Positions 1-6,847 of a DNA stretch of 36,643 bases are shown piece by piece (the stretch's first letter is position 1; every line of letters starts with the position of its first letter). The notes below the pieces were generated by a model. That model saw nothing but the letters and a program-made list of their open reading frames with translations. It made no database searches and had not been told where the DNA came from. A program made the translations under genes and the position numbers. The DNA is taken from contig DAOTTZ010000192.1 in the NCBI GenBank assembly GCA_034437535.1, positions 1-36,643 on the forward strand, written 5' to 3'. This DNA is from J038 sp034437535 (lineage in GTDB: Bacteria > Chloroflexota > Anaerolineae > Aggregatilineales > Phototrophicaceae).

Positions 1-74
1 GCGCTTATATTTCGACCGCTCGTAAACAGGGCCAACGAGTGATCCACGCCTTGCATCATGCCCTGCTTGGACAT
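1..74 (-). CDS. 5' end of an unrecognised leftward gene (partial)
   Basis: An ATG on the minus strand at 74-72 is preceded by a strong ribosome binding site (GGAGG, five bases upstream). The frame then stays open to the window edge, giving about 24 residues beginning MSKQGMMQGVDHSLALF. The fragment is too short to assign a family. It would be transcribed divergently from the glycosyltransferase at 166. The call rests on the Shine-Dalgarno sequence and the absence of stops, so it is moderately likely rather than certain. Confidence 0.5.
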   Translation of the reverse strand, partial: MSKQGMMQGVDHSLALFTSGRNIS

Positions 75-130
75 CCCTTCCTCCCTGCCTGAGTAGTTAC
101 GGTTAAAGCGGAAATTCAAAACCAGTGCTG

Positions 131-136
131 TATAAT
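131..136 (+). promoter_or_regulatory. candidate -10 box upstream of the glycosyltransferase
   Basis: A perfect TATAAT lies 30 bases before the ATG at 166, in the short divergent intergenic region (75-165). No good -35 hexamer is seen at 16-18 bases upstream and there is no extended -10 TG, so this is only a candidate promoter. The gene also lacks a visible Shine-Dalgarno sequence. Confidence 0.35.
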
Positions 137-165
137 GCGGTAGAAACCGTTATCAGACCAAGCTT

Positions 166-1200
166 ATGACTGAGCAAGCCAAATACTCGATTGTTACACC
201 CATTTACAACGAAGAAGACAACATCCACCTGTTGTATGAACGCATCTGCACAGTGATGGACTCTACAGAGGAATCCTGGGAACTCATCATGGTCAACGAT
301 GGCAGTCGTGATGCATCGTTCGATCATATGGCTTCGCTGGCGGCAAAGGATGCGCGGGTGAAAGTCGTCAACTTTGCCCGCAACTTCGGCCACCAAATCG
401 CCGTCACTGCCGGGATCGACTATGCGATGGGCCAGGCTGTCGTGTTGATCGACGCTGACCTGCAAGATCCGCCAGAAGTCATCCTCGACTTGATCGAAGA
501 ATGGAAAAAAGGCTTTGACGTCGTGTATGCTGTCCGGGCGGAACGCCAGGGAGAAAGCCGCTTCAAAGTCTGGACGGCCAAGTTGTTTTACCGCGCCATC
601 TACCGCATTACCGATGTCAATATCCCGTTGGATACCGGTGACTTCCGCCTGATGGATCGAAAAGTAGTCGGCGTTTTACGTCAGATGCGCGAGCATAATC
701 GCTTCATTCGCGGCATGACCAGTTGGGCCGGCTTTAAGCAAACCGGGGTAGATTACGTGCGCCATGCCCGCCATGCTGGCGAGACCAAATATCCGCTACG
801 GAAGATGATCCGCTTTGCCTGGGATGCCGTCACCGGCTTTTCGTTTTTCCCATTACAGGTTATGATCTACGTGAGTGCCCTACTCGGCGTGCTGGCAATC
901 TTGACCGTGCCCGTGATTGCTGTGTTACGCATCGCCGCCGGGCCAGAGTTTTTCGGAGGACAGGCGACGACCATTGTCTTGTTGTTGCTACTCAGTTCGT
1001 TCCAATTATTTTTTCTCTTCGTCCTGGGTCAATATGTGGCACGCATCTACGATGAAACCCGTGATCGTCCGTTGTATGTCGTCGCATCGACCGACAACCT
1101 GAACGAGCCAGAGTTGGACCGTGCCAGCCCGAAAAACCGTCCCTACGTGACGACTGATGAGACCGTAAGAAGGGGGAGCGATGACACCACAGAGCGATGA
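166..1200 (+). CDS. Family 2 glycosyltransferase, polyprenyl-phosphate sugar transferase type (DPM1/GtrB-like)
   Basis: The 344-residue protein begins with a GT-A fold: an NDGSRD motif (about residues 44-49) and the metal/nucleotide-sugar DxD in DADLQDPP (about 96-103), followed by a GDFRLMDR stretch typical of bacterial dolichol-phosphate-mannose-synthase-like enzymes. Two hydrophobic hairpin segments follow (about 224-260 and 268-297), as in GtrB/CsbB proteins that charge undecaprenyl phosphate with a sugar at the cytoplasmic membrane face. The last ~45 residues are hydrophilic. Likely role, inferred from the family: making a lipid-linked sugar for a membrane GT-C enzyme, of which one candidate is encoded at 6834. 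Donor and acceptor cannot be read from the sequence. The ATG at 166 is the natural start because the catalytic domain begins directly after it. Confidence 0.88.
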   Translation: MTEQAKYSIVTPIYNEEDNIHLLYERICTVMDSTEESWELIMVNDGSRDASFDHMASLAAKDARVKVVNFARNFGHQIAVTAGIDYAMGQAVVLIDADLQDPPEVILDLIEEWKKGFDVVYAVRAERQGESRFKVWTAKLFYRAIYRITDVNIPLDTGDFRLMDRKVVGVLRQMREHNRFIRGMTSWAGFKQTGVDYVRHARHAGETKYPLRKMIRFAWDAVTGFSFFPLQVMIYVSALLGVLAILTVPVIAVLRIAAGPEFFGGQATTIVLLLLLSSFQLFFLFVLGQYVARIYDETRDRPLYVVASTDNLNEPELDRASPKNRPYVTTDETVRRGSDDTTER

Positions 1201-1417
1201 CATGATGAAACAGGTGCAAACGTACCGCAGTAAAGTGACTACCTACGAGGAACTGCGCCAGCAAATCGATGACTTGTTATCCTTGCATGGTGGCGTGGAG
1301 AATATGAGTCCTGACGAGGTGGCACACTATCGAGAGCTAGCCCGCCAACGTGACGTCACTTTAAGTGAGATGCGCTGGTTAGAACAGCAACTTCTCGATG
1401 AAGACGATACCATTTAG
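1181..1417 (+). CDS. Small unrecognised hydrophilic protein
   Basis: This 78-residue protein overlaps the end of the glycosyltransferase by 20 bases, suggesting translational coupling. It is charged and predicted mostly helical (for example EELRQQIDDLLSLHGGVENM), with no membrane segment or cysteine. An alternative in-frame ATG lies seven codons in, at about 1202. No family is recognised. It is kept as a gene because of its close packing and an upstream AAGGGGGA-type ribosome binding site. Confidence 0.6.
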   Translation: MTPQSDDMMKQVQTYRSKVTTYEELRQQIDDLLSLHGGVENMSPDEVAHYRELARQRDVTLSEMRWLEQQLLDEDDTI

Positions 1418-1427
1418 CTATTAGTAT

Positions 1428-1436
1428 TGTTATAAT
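1428..1436 (+). promoter_or_regulatory. Extended -10 promoter for the 1473 gene
   Basis: TGTTATAAT fits the extended -10 consensus (TGnTATAAT) exactly. It lies in the 55-base gap after the small protein and about 37 bases before the GTG start at 1473, leaving room for a short leader. Extended -10 promoters do not need a strong -35, and none is seen. Confidence 0.55.
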
Positions 1437-1472
1437 GAATACGGTTAAACTGTTACTATCTGAGTATAGCAT

Positions 1473-2144
1473 GTGTTCCCGGATGATCGTATTCTTATTG
1501 GTGTCATCAACCGAAAGAAAGACCTGAAGACGCTTCATACCCAGAACTGGTACCGGATCCCAGTCGCCCGTATGAAGCACTTTATTGACGTCGAATACAT
1601 CGCCTTTTTCCTCAGCACACGGGTCGCCCCTGGCAAGGTAGGCGGGGTATATTATCATGCCGCTGTTACCGGGCACGAACTTAAGCGGCGCATTGATCTA
1701 CTGCCTGACGAGCCAGATCACAAAAATGCTCATCAACGCTACTATCAGGTCACACTCCAGCCGTTGACCTTGCGCCATCAACCGATCTTGAATCCGGATA
1801 AGCGCGTCATCAGCTTTATCTACACAACGGGTGACCGTTATCTGGCCGCCAACACCATCATTGATTTATATTCTGATGCGGATCAATTCGTAGAACGTGT
1901 CTACCATCGTCTACAGGCGGCCAACCTGAAGACTGAGCGCATCTGGTCGCTGGACGCAGATGCCGACTTCGCACCTGGCCTTCGGGTGATGTACACCCCT
2001 TCTACACAGAATCAAGATGCTGATTATCATGAGATCAAGTTAGACTTGCGTGCAGACCAGGATGAAGACGCGATTCTAGCCATGATCGAGGCAGAATTGG
2101 CCCTGGTAGATGGCCCGGTGATGATTAATTTGCCGTATGTGTAG
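1473..2144 (+). CDS. Unrecognised protein of 223 residues
   Basis: The start is taken as GTG at 1473 because an in-frame TAG at 1467-1469 forbids anything upstream and the open frame begins at once with MFPDDRILIGVINRKKDL. The first ~75 residues contain GTRWYR-like aromatic/basic stretches (QNWYRIPVARMKHF), and the rest mixes strands and helices with an acidic C-terminal part (DLRADQDEDAILAMIEAE). No signal peptide, membrane helix or known catalytic motif is visible. The gene has its own extended -10 promoter and is followed by an 82-base gap, so it is probably monocistronic. Some features suggest a nucleic-acid-associated protein, but I assign no function. Confidence 0.72.
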   Translation: MFPDDRILIGVINRKKDLKTLHTQNWYRIPVARMKHFIDVEYIAFFLSTRVAPGKVGGVYYHAAVTGHELKRRIDLLPDEPDHKNAHQRYYQVTLQPLTLRHQPILNPDKRVISFIYTTGDRYLAANTIIDLYSDADQFVERVYHRLQAANLKTERIWSLDADADFAPGLRVMYTPSTQNQDADYHEIKLDLRADQDEDAILAMIEAELALVDGPVMINLPYV

Positions 2145-2184
2145 GAACTGAGAGAGTGTGTCCCCGGCTGATGTTCGATGTTAT

Positions 2185-2212
2185 GATTAATCAAGATTTA
2201 CCAATCTTAATC
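2185..2212 (+). promoter_or_regulatory. Possible operator palindrome before the F420 operon
   Basis: The stretch 2185-2212 contains overlapping inverted repeats: AAGATT (2193-2198) against AATCTT (2203-2208), and GATTAA (2185-2190) against TTAATC (2207-2212). It overlaps a weak -10-like TATGAT (2182-2187) and lies just before the first F420 gene. It could be a repressor site or simply an AT-rich promoter region. Confidence 0.25.
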
Positions 2213-2226
2213 ACCAGGATAAACCT

Positions 2227-2898
2227 ATGACATCAGACTCTCTCACAAAGACAATCGCTGTATTGGGTGGTACCGGCAAAGAAGGTTCCGGGTTGGCGAT
2301 GCGTTGGGCACTTAACGGGTATCGCGTCATTATTGGATCGCGTGATGCTGAACGGGCCGCTAGCCGTGCCGCAGAGTTAAACGAGACGCTCGGCGGTGAT
2401 TATCTTAAGGGAAAACTCAATGAGACGGCGGCGGAAGAGGCCGACATCATCGTGCTGAGTGTGCCGTACAGTGCCCATCGCCCAACGCTGGAAGCCGTGC
2501 GCGAACAAGCCAATGGCAAAATCCTGATCGATGTCACCGTTCCGCTGAAACCGCCCCAGGTGCGTACCGTCCATCTGCCAGAAGGCCACTCCGCCGGGCA
2601 AGAAGCCCAGGCCCTGCTCGGTGAAGGAGTGCGTGTCGTCAGCGCGTTTCAAAACGTCAGTGCCGTCAAGCTCAAAGACCCGGAAGCAGATGTCAATTGC
2701 GATGTGTTGATCTGCGGTGATGACCCCGAAGCGAAGGCCGATACCATCAAACTGGTAGAAGCGGCTGGGATGCGCGGCATCGACGCCGGGCCGCTGGCAA
2801 ATGCCGCCGCCACCGAGTCACTCACACCGGTTCTGCTTTACATCAACAAGACGTATGGTGTAAAAGGAGCCGGCATCCGGATCACCAATCTTGATTGA
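2227..2898 (+). CDS. npdG: F420-dependent NADP+ reductase (NADPH:F420 oxidoreductase)
   Basis: The enzyme transfers hydride between NADP(H) and coenzyme F420, linking the F420 pool to central redox metabolism in the cytoplasm. The 223-residue length is normal for the Fno/NpdG family. An N-terminal Rossmann fold carries GGTGKEGSG (about residues 14-22) and IGSRDAERA (about 36-45), where the Ser-Arg pair after strand 2 is the NADP 2'-phosphate signature. SVPYSAHRPTLE and a C-terminal half with AFQNVSAVKL and GPLANAAATESLTPVLL are characteristic of this family. It opens a tight F420 cluster and overlaps cofE by eight bases. A generic 3-hydroxyacid-dehydrogenase-like reductase is the alternative, but the F420 neighbours make that unlikely. 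Confidence 0.9.
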   Translation: MTSDSLTKTIAVLGGTGKEGSGLAMRWALNGYRVIIGSRDAERAASRAAELNETLGGDYLKGKLNETAAEEADIIVLSVPYSAHRPTLEAVREQANGKILIDVTVPLKPPQVRTVHLPEGHSAGQEAQALLGEGVRVVSAFQNVSAVKLKDPEADVNCDVLICGDDPEAKADTIKLVEAAGMRGIDAGPLANAAATESLTPVLLYINKTYGVKGAGIRITNLD

Positions 2899-3652
2899 TC
2901 GCATCAGCATCGGGGCCTTACCCGGCATCCCGCTGATTCAACCGGGCGATGATCTGACGCAAATCATCCTGAACGCGCTTCTGCAAGCAGATGAGACCTT
3001 ACAGCCGGGCGATGTCTTGGTCATCGCCTCCAAGATTGTTTCTAAAGCAGAAGGACGGATCATCGACTTAGCGACCGTCCAGCCTGGAGAAAAAGCCCTG
3101 GAGCTTGCCCAGGTCACCCGCAAAGATCCCCGCATTGTCGAACTTGTGTTGCAAGAAAGTGTGATGGTCTCTCGCACTGCTCCGGGCGTACTGGTCACAC
3201 AGCATCGCCTGGGGTTCGTCAGTGCCAATGCAGGGATCGATCAATCAAATGTCAGCGACGATGACCAGCAGATTCTACTCTTGCCGGAAGACCCCGATGC
3301 CAGCGCGACCCATCTATACGACGCCTTATATGCGGCTACTGGTGTTCGGGCTGGCATCGTCATCACAGATACACATGGACGGCCCTTTCGTATGGGCAAT
3401 ATCGGGGTGGCAATCGGCGCGGCAGGATTGCCGATGCTGGTTGACCTGCGTGGCCAGGCCGATTTATTCGGGCGTAAGCTGAAGATCAGTTTACAGGGAT
3501 ATGGTGACCTCATCGCCTCTGCCGCGCATCTGGTCAGCGGGGAGGGTGACGAAGGCCGACCCATCACGTTGATACGCGGCTTGAACCCGACCACGACCGC
3601 TGGAAAAGCAACCGATCTCAACCGACCACCAGACCAAGACTTATACCGATGA
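2891..3652 (+). CDS. cofE: Coenzyme F420-0:L-glutamate ligase CofE
   Basis: CofE adds L-glutamate residues to F420-0 using GTP, forming the polyglutamate tail. The 253 residues match stand-alone CofE and not the ~450-residue FbiB fusion. Visible family motifs are GDVLVIASKIVSKAEGR near the N-terminus, SANAGIDQSN, and DTHGRPFRMGNIGVAIG. Translation is assigned to TTG at 2891: an in-frame TAA at 2861 limits the start and no ATG occurs before the conserved core. An AAGGAG lies 21 bases upstream, too far for standard use, and the eight-base overlap with npdG suggests coupling. The glutamylation domain is separated from its usual actinobacterial partner, which is encoded next door at 3649. Confidence 0.9.
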   Translation: MIDRISIGALPGIPLIQPGDDLTQIILNALLQADETLQPGDVLVIASKIVSKAEGRIIDLATVQPGEKALELAQVTRKDPRIVELVLQESVMVSRTAPGVLVTQHRLGFVSANAGIDQSNVSDDDQQILLLPEDPDASATHLYDALYAATGVRAGIVITDTHGRPFRMGNIGVAIGAAGLPMLVDLRGQADLFGRKLKISLQGYGDLIASAAHLVSGEGDEGRPITLIRGLNPTTTAGKATDLNRPPDQDLYR

Positions 3653-4245
3653 CCTTACACGATATAATTTTCAACCGTCGCTCAATCCGGCGATACCAAC
3701 CGACGCCCATTCCACGCGATGTCATCCTGAACTTACTTTCTGCGGGCATCTGGGCACCCTCCGCGCATAATCGCCAACCCTGGCGCTTTACTGTCATAGA
3801 ACGAGACGAGACTAAAGAACATCTGGCACGGGCGATGGGCACCCGCTTAAGACACGATTTAGAAGCCGATCACGTCCCGGAAGCAGTGATTGCCAAAGAC
3901 GTCAACAGATCTTATGACCGAATCACGTCTGCACCTGCTATCATTATGTTAAGCCTCTCAATGGTGGATATGGACGATTATCCTGACCAGAAACGGGCGG
4001 AAAATGAACGAACGATGGCAATCCAAAGTGTGGCAATGGCCGCGCAAAATATTTTACTGGCGGCACACGAAGCCGGCCTGGGAGCTTGCTGGATGTGTGC
4101 GCCGTTATTTTGCCCGGATGTCGTTCAGTCCGCACTGGATCTGCCGCAGGATTGGGAACCGCAAGGGATGCTCACGATGGGGTACCCGGCACAAGAGCGA
4201 GAAAAAACACGCAAACCGCTGGAAGATACTGTCATCTGGCGTTAA
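3649..4245 (+). CDS. Nitroreductase-family flavoprotein, probable dehydro-F420-0 reductase (FbiB C-terminal domain homologue)
   Basis: The 198-residue protein is a classic FMN nitroreductase: NRRSIRRYQPTPIP (about residues 9-22) and APSAHNRQPWRF (about 36-47) bind FMN phosphate and ribityl groups, and GLGACWMCAP sits near the C-terminus. It overlaps cofE by four bases (ATGA). In actinobacterial FbiB the CofE domain is fused to a nitroreductase domain that reduces dehydro-F420-0, made from phosphoenolpyruvate, to F420-0. The same two modules are adjacent but separate genes here, so that role is inferred from context. Other nitroreductase substrates cannot be excluded. Confidence 0.82.
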   Translation: MTLHDIIFNRRSIRRYQPTPIPRDVILNLLSAGIWAPSAHNRQPWRFTVIERDETKEHLARAMGTRLRHDLEADHVPEAVIAKDVNRSYDRITSAPAIIMLSLSMVDMDDYPDQKRAENERTMAIQSVAMAAQNILLAAHEAGLGACWMCAPLFCPDVVQSALDLPQDWEPQGMLTMGYPAQEREKTRKPLEDTVIWR

Positions 4246-4257
4246 GGGGGTTACACC

Positions 4258-5196
4258 ATGACCTATGAGGGTCGGATCGTACTGCTCGTCGGCGGGGTCG
4301 GCGGGGCAAAACTTGCTTATGGGCTATATCATTTACACGATAAGCTCACGATTATCGTCAACACAGGCGATGACTTCTGGCATTATGGGCTACGCATCTG
4401 CCCGGATGTTGACACCATCACCTATACATTATCCGATCTAGTCAATCCAAAGACCGGTTGGGGCGTGCGCGATGACTCATTCCTGACGTTTGAGACTCTG
4501 CGGCGGTTCGGCGAAGAACCCTGGTTCCGGCTCGGCGATCAAGATCTGGCCCTGCACATGATCCGCACGACCATGTGGCGCGATGGACACAGCCTGACGA
4601 CAATCACCCAGCACATCGCCAACCAGCTACAGATCAACTGTGACATTTTACCGATGAGTGATACCCCCATCGAAACTATGATCCACACCGCCGACCAGAA
4701 CACCCTTTCTTTTCAAGAATACTTCGTCAAGTCGCGGTGGCAACCGGCCTTACAATCAATCGAATTGCGCGGCATCGTCGATGCCTCTTTGACGGACGCC
4801 GCCCGCGCCGCAATCGCGCAGGCCGATGCAGTGATACTCGGCCCGTCTAATCCCTGGTTATCGATCAACCCGATTTTGAGCGTCCCCGGTATGCGGGATG
4901 CCCTGCTCGCCCGCGATATTCCCCGTATTGCCGTCACCCCTATCGTCGGGGGAGATTCCGTCAAAGGGCCGACGGCTAAAATTATGCGTGAATTAGGGCT
5001 TGCAGTCTCACCGGAAACAGTGGTTGAATATTATGGTGACATACTGAACGGCTTCGTGCTGGATCAACGCGATCCGCAGGCTGACGTTCCACATTTGAAG
5101 ACGCTCACACGCGATACATTGATGAATAACAACGAAAGACGTATCACGCTGGCACGTGATATTTTGGCATGGTTAGCAGATTGGAGCACGAGATGA
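4258..5196 (+). CDS. cofD: 2-phospho-L-lactate (or enolpyruvyl) transferase CofD
   Basis: CofD transfers the phospholactyl or phosphoenolpyruvyl group from its guanosine diphosphate carrier to Fo, producing F420-0 or dehydro-F420-0. The 312-residue length is typical. Motifs include GGVGGAKLA (about 12-20), NTGDDFWHYGLRICPDVDT (about 35-53), the conserved GWGVRDDS region, GPSNPWLSINPIL and TPIVGGDSVKGP. The gene follows the nitroreductase by 12 bases with a GGGGG-rich ribosome binding site, and its TGA overlaps the cofC ATG. The Fo substrate must come from CofG/CofH encoded elsewhere. Confidence 0.94.
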   Translation: MTYEGRIVLLVGGVGGAKLAYGLYHLHDKLTIIVNTGDDFWHYGLRICPDVDTITYTLSDLVNPKTGWGVRDDSFLTFETLRRFGEEPWFRLGDQDLALHMIRTTMWRDGHSLTTITQHIANQLQINCDILPMSDTPIETMIHTADQNTLSFQEYFVKSRWQPALQSIELRGIVDASLTDAARAAIAQADAVILGPSNPWLSINPILSVPGMRDALLARDIPRIAVTPIVGGDSVKGPTAKIMRELGLAVSPETVVEYYGDILNGFVLDQRDPQADVPHLKTLTRDTLMNNNERRITLARDILAWLADWSTR

Positions 5197-5843
5197 GCAC
5201 ATGGGTTATCATACCGGTGAAGCCGCTACGACTGGCGAAAAGCCGCTTATCGGAGGTCATGTCACCGGAAGACCGGCAGAAGATGGCAGAGGCCATGCTC
5301 CGGCATGTGCTAAAAGTCGTCAGCACCGTGCGCCAGGTGACCGGCACCCTGGTCATCAGCCGAGACAACCACGCACTGGCAATTGCGCGTGAATACGGTG
5401 CCAAGACCATTCAAGAGAGCGGCGCACCCGAACTCAACACCGCGCTGATGCGAGCAACATCCATCATCGGCAGTTGGCGGGCCGACGCAGTGTTAATCTT
5501 GCCAGCAGATTTACCGCTCATCGCGGCGGATGACGTGCGTGAGATCATCACAATCGGTCAGGCATCGCATCCTAGCGTCGTCATCGCCACAGACCGAAAC
5601 AAAGACGGCACCAACGCGCTTTACGTCCAACCCCCCGGTTTGATCCAATATTCTTATGGCGAAAACAGCTTCCAGAGCCATGCAGTGCTGGCCCGTGATG
5701 CCGGTGCAGAAGTCAACATCTATCAATCTGACCGCCTATTACAAGATATTGACTTACCCGAAGACATCGAAAATTATGTAAGAATGACCCAGCGTGGTCA
5801 ATACGATAATATTTTTGACACATCGCAGGATGAGGTCAGCTAG
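5193..5843 (+). CDS. cofC: 2-phospho-L-lactate / phosphoenolpyruvate guanylyltransferase CofC
   Basis: CofC (FbiD in actinobacteria) activates phospholactate or phosphoenolpyruvate with GTP for transfer by CofD. The 216-residue protein begins MSTWVIIPVKPLRLAKSRLS, whose PVKP-LxxAKSRL motif is the nucleotide-binding signature of the family. ILPADLPLIAADDV and DRNKDGTNAL are the other conserved blocks. The start at 5193 gives an ATGA overlap with cofD. An in-frame ATG at 5169 would add eight poorly conserved residues and is less likely. The next gene begins at the last base of the stop codon. Confidence 0.93.
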   Translation: MSTWVIIPVKPLRLAKSRLSEVMSPEDRQKMAEAMLRHVLKVVSTVRQVTGTLVISRDNHALAIAREYGAKTIQESGAPELNTALMRATSIIGSWRADAVLILPADLPLIAADDVREIITIGQASHPSVVIATDRNKDGTNALYVQPPGLIQYSYGENSFQSHAVLARDAGAEVNIYQSDRLLQDIDLPEDIENYVRMTQRGQYDNIFDTSQDEVS

Positions 5844-6847
5844 TGGCAGATCCAGTCGGGCTATACCTGCAAGATGATTTGCCGATGAATGCCGCGATCA
5901 AACATGTGCAATATGCCGAAGCACGCGGTTATCACGCAATCTGGCAGGCCGAAACACGACTGGTCCGCGACTCTCTGGCTCCACTAGCCGCCTTTGCCGC
6001 CGTCACCAGCCGGATTCGGTTAGGCACTGGCGTGGCGAACATCTGGTCTCGCAACCCGGCTACACTGGCGGCGACTTACCTGACCCTGGATGACATCGCA
6101 CCTGATCGAATTATGGCGGGATTGGGCATCTGGCATGAGCCATTGGCCGCAAAGGTCGGCATCCGCCGCAACAAGCCCCTACTGGCAATGCGTGAAGTCG
6201 CAACCAGTCTACGCCGTCTGCTCCACAGGGAACGGGTCACCTTACAGGGAGAATTCGTCCAACTGACTGACGTCAGCCTGGACATCACACATGGCCGAAG
6301 TGGGCCGCGCCAGGTACCCATTTACATCGCGGCCACCGGCCCGAAGCTGATGGCACTCAGCGGAGAGATCGCCGATGGCGTCTTGCTCAATTACCTGACT
6401 GCGCCCAGTTATACCGCAGGGGCCATCACACAGCTAGAAATTGGTGCGAAGCAGGCCAACCGCACCCTCGACATGATCGACCGGCCCCAACTCATTGTCT
6501 GCTCTGTTAGCAACGACCGCGCCAAAGCTATAGACCGCGCCCGGCGGTTGGTCACCCAGTACATACGCGGTCAGCCAGCTATCATGCGGGCCAACGGCAT
6601 CCGGCATGATCTCATTGATGAAGTCGAACAAGTGCTCCCCTGGCCGGCCTCGCGTGAACAGATCGCCCAGGCCGCCCGGCTAGTACCCGATGACGTCGTG
6701 CAGACTGTCACCGCTAGCGGCACCCCGGAAGACTGCAAGGCCAAGATCCGTCAGTATATGGCCGCCGGGGCAACATACCCGGTACTTTATCCACTGCAAG
6801 ATGATTACACAGCATTTATCGACACCTTCGCCCATGGTTACGACTAG
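5843..6847 (+). CDS. LLM-class F420/flavin-dependent oxidoreductase (methylene-H4MPT reductase-like)
   Basis: The 334-residue protein has the luciferase-like TIM-barrel pattern: VGLYLQDDLP at strand 1, GYHAIWQAE, SRIRLGTGVANIWSRNPATLA, DRIMAGLGIW and VPIYIAATGPKLMALSGEIADGVLLNY. The last block is characteristic of Mer-like F420-dependent enzymes. The start is GTG at 5843, sharing one base with the cofC stop. Its place at the end of the F420 biosynthesis operon makes F420H2 the likely cofactor, though FMN cannot be excluded. The substrate is unknown, and a methanopterin role is not implied because no such pathway is present in the window. Confidence 0.88.
   Translation: MADPVGLYLQDDLPMNAAIKHVQYAEARGYHAIWQAETRLVRDSLAPLAAFAAVTSRIRLGTGVANIWSRNPATLAATYLTLDDIAPDRIMAGLGIWHEPLAAKVGIRRNKPLLAMREVATSLRRLLHRERVTLQGEFVQLTDVSLDITHGRSGPRQVPIYIAATGPKLMALSGEIADGVLLNYLTAPSYTAGAITQLEIGAKQANRTLDMIDRPQLIVCSVSNDRAKAIDRARRLVTQYIRGQPAIMRANGIRHDLIDEVEQVLPWPASREQIAQAARLVPDDVVQTVTASGTPEDCKAKIRQYMAAGATYPVLYPLQDDYTAFIDTFAHGYD

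Noticed and set aside
6690..6833. An earlier start for the GT-C-like protein.
   Set aside because: It would overlap the LLM gene by more than 150 bases and add a hydrophilic, unconserved stretch before the first membrane helix.
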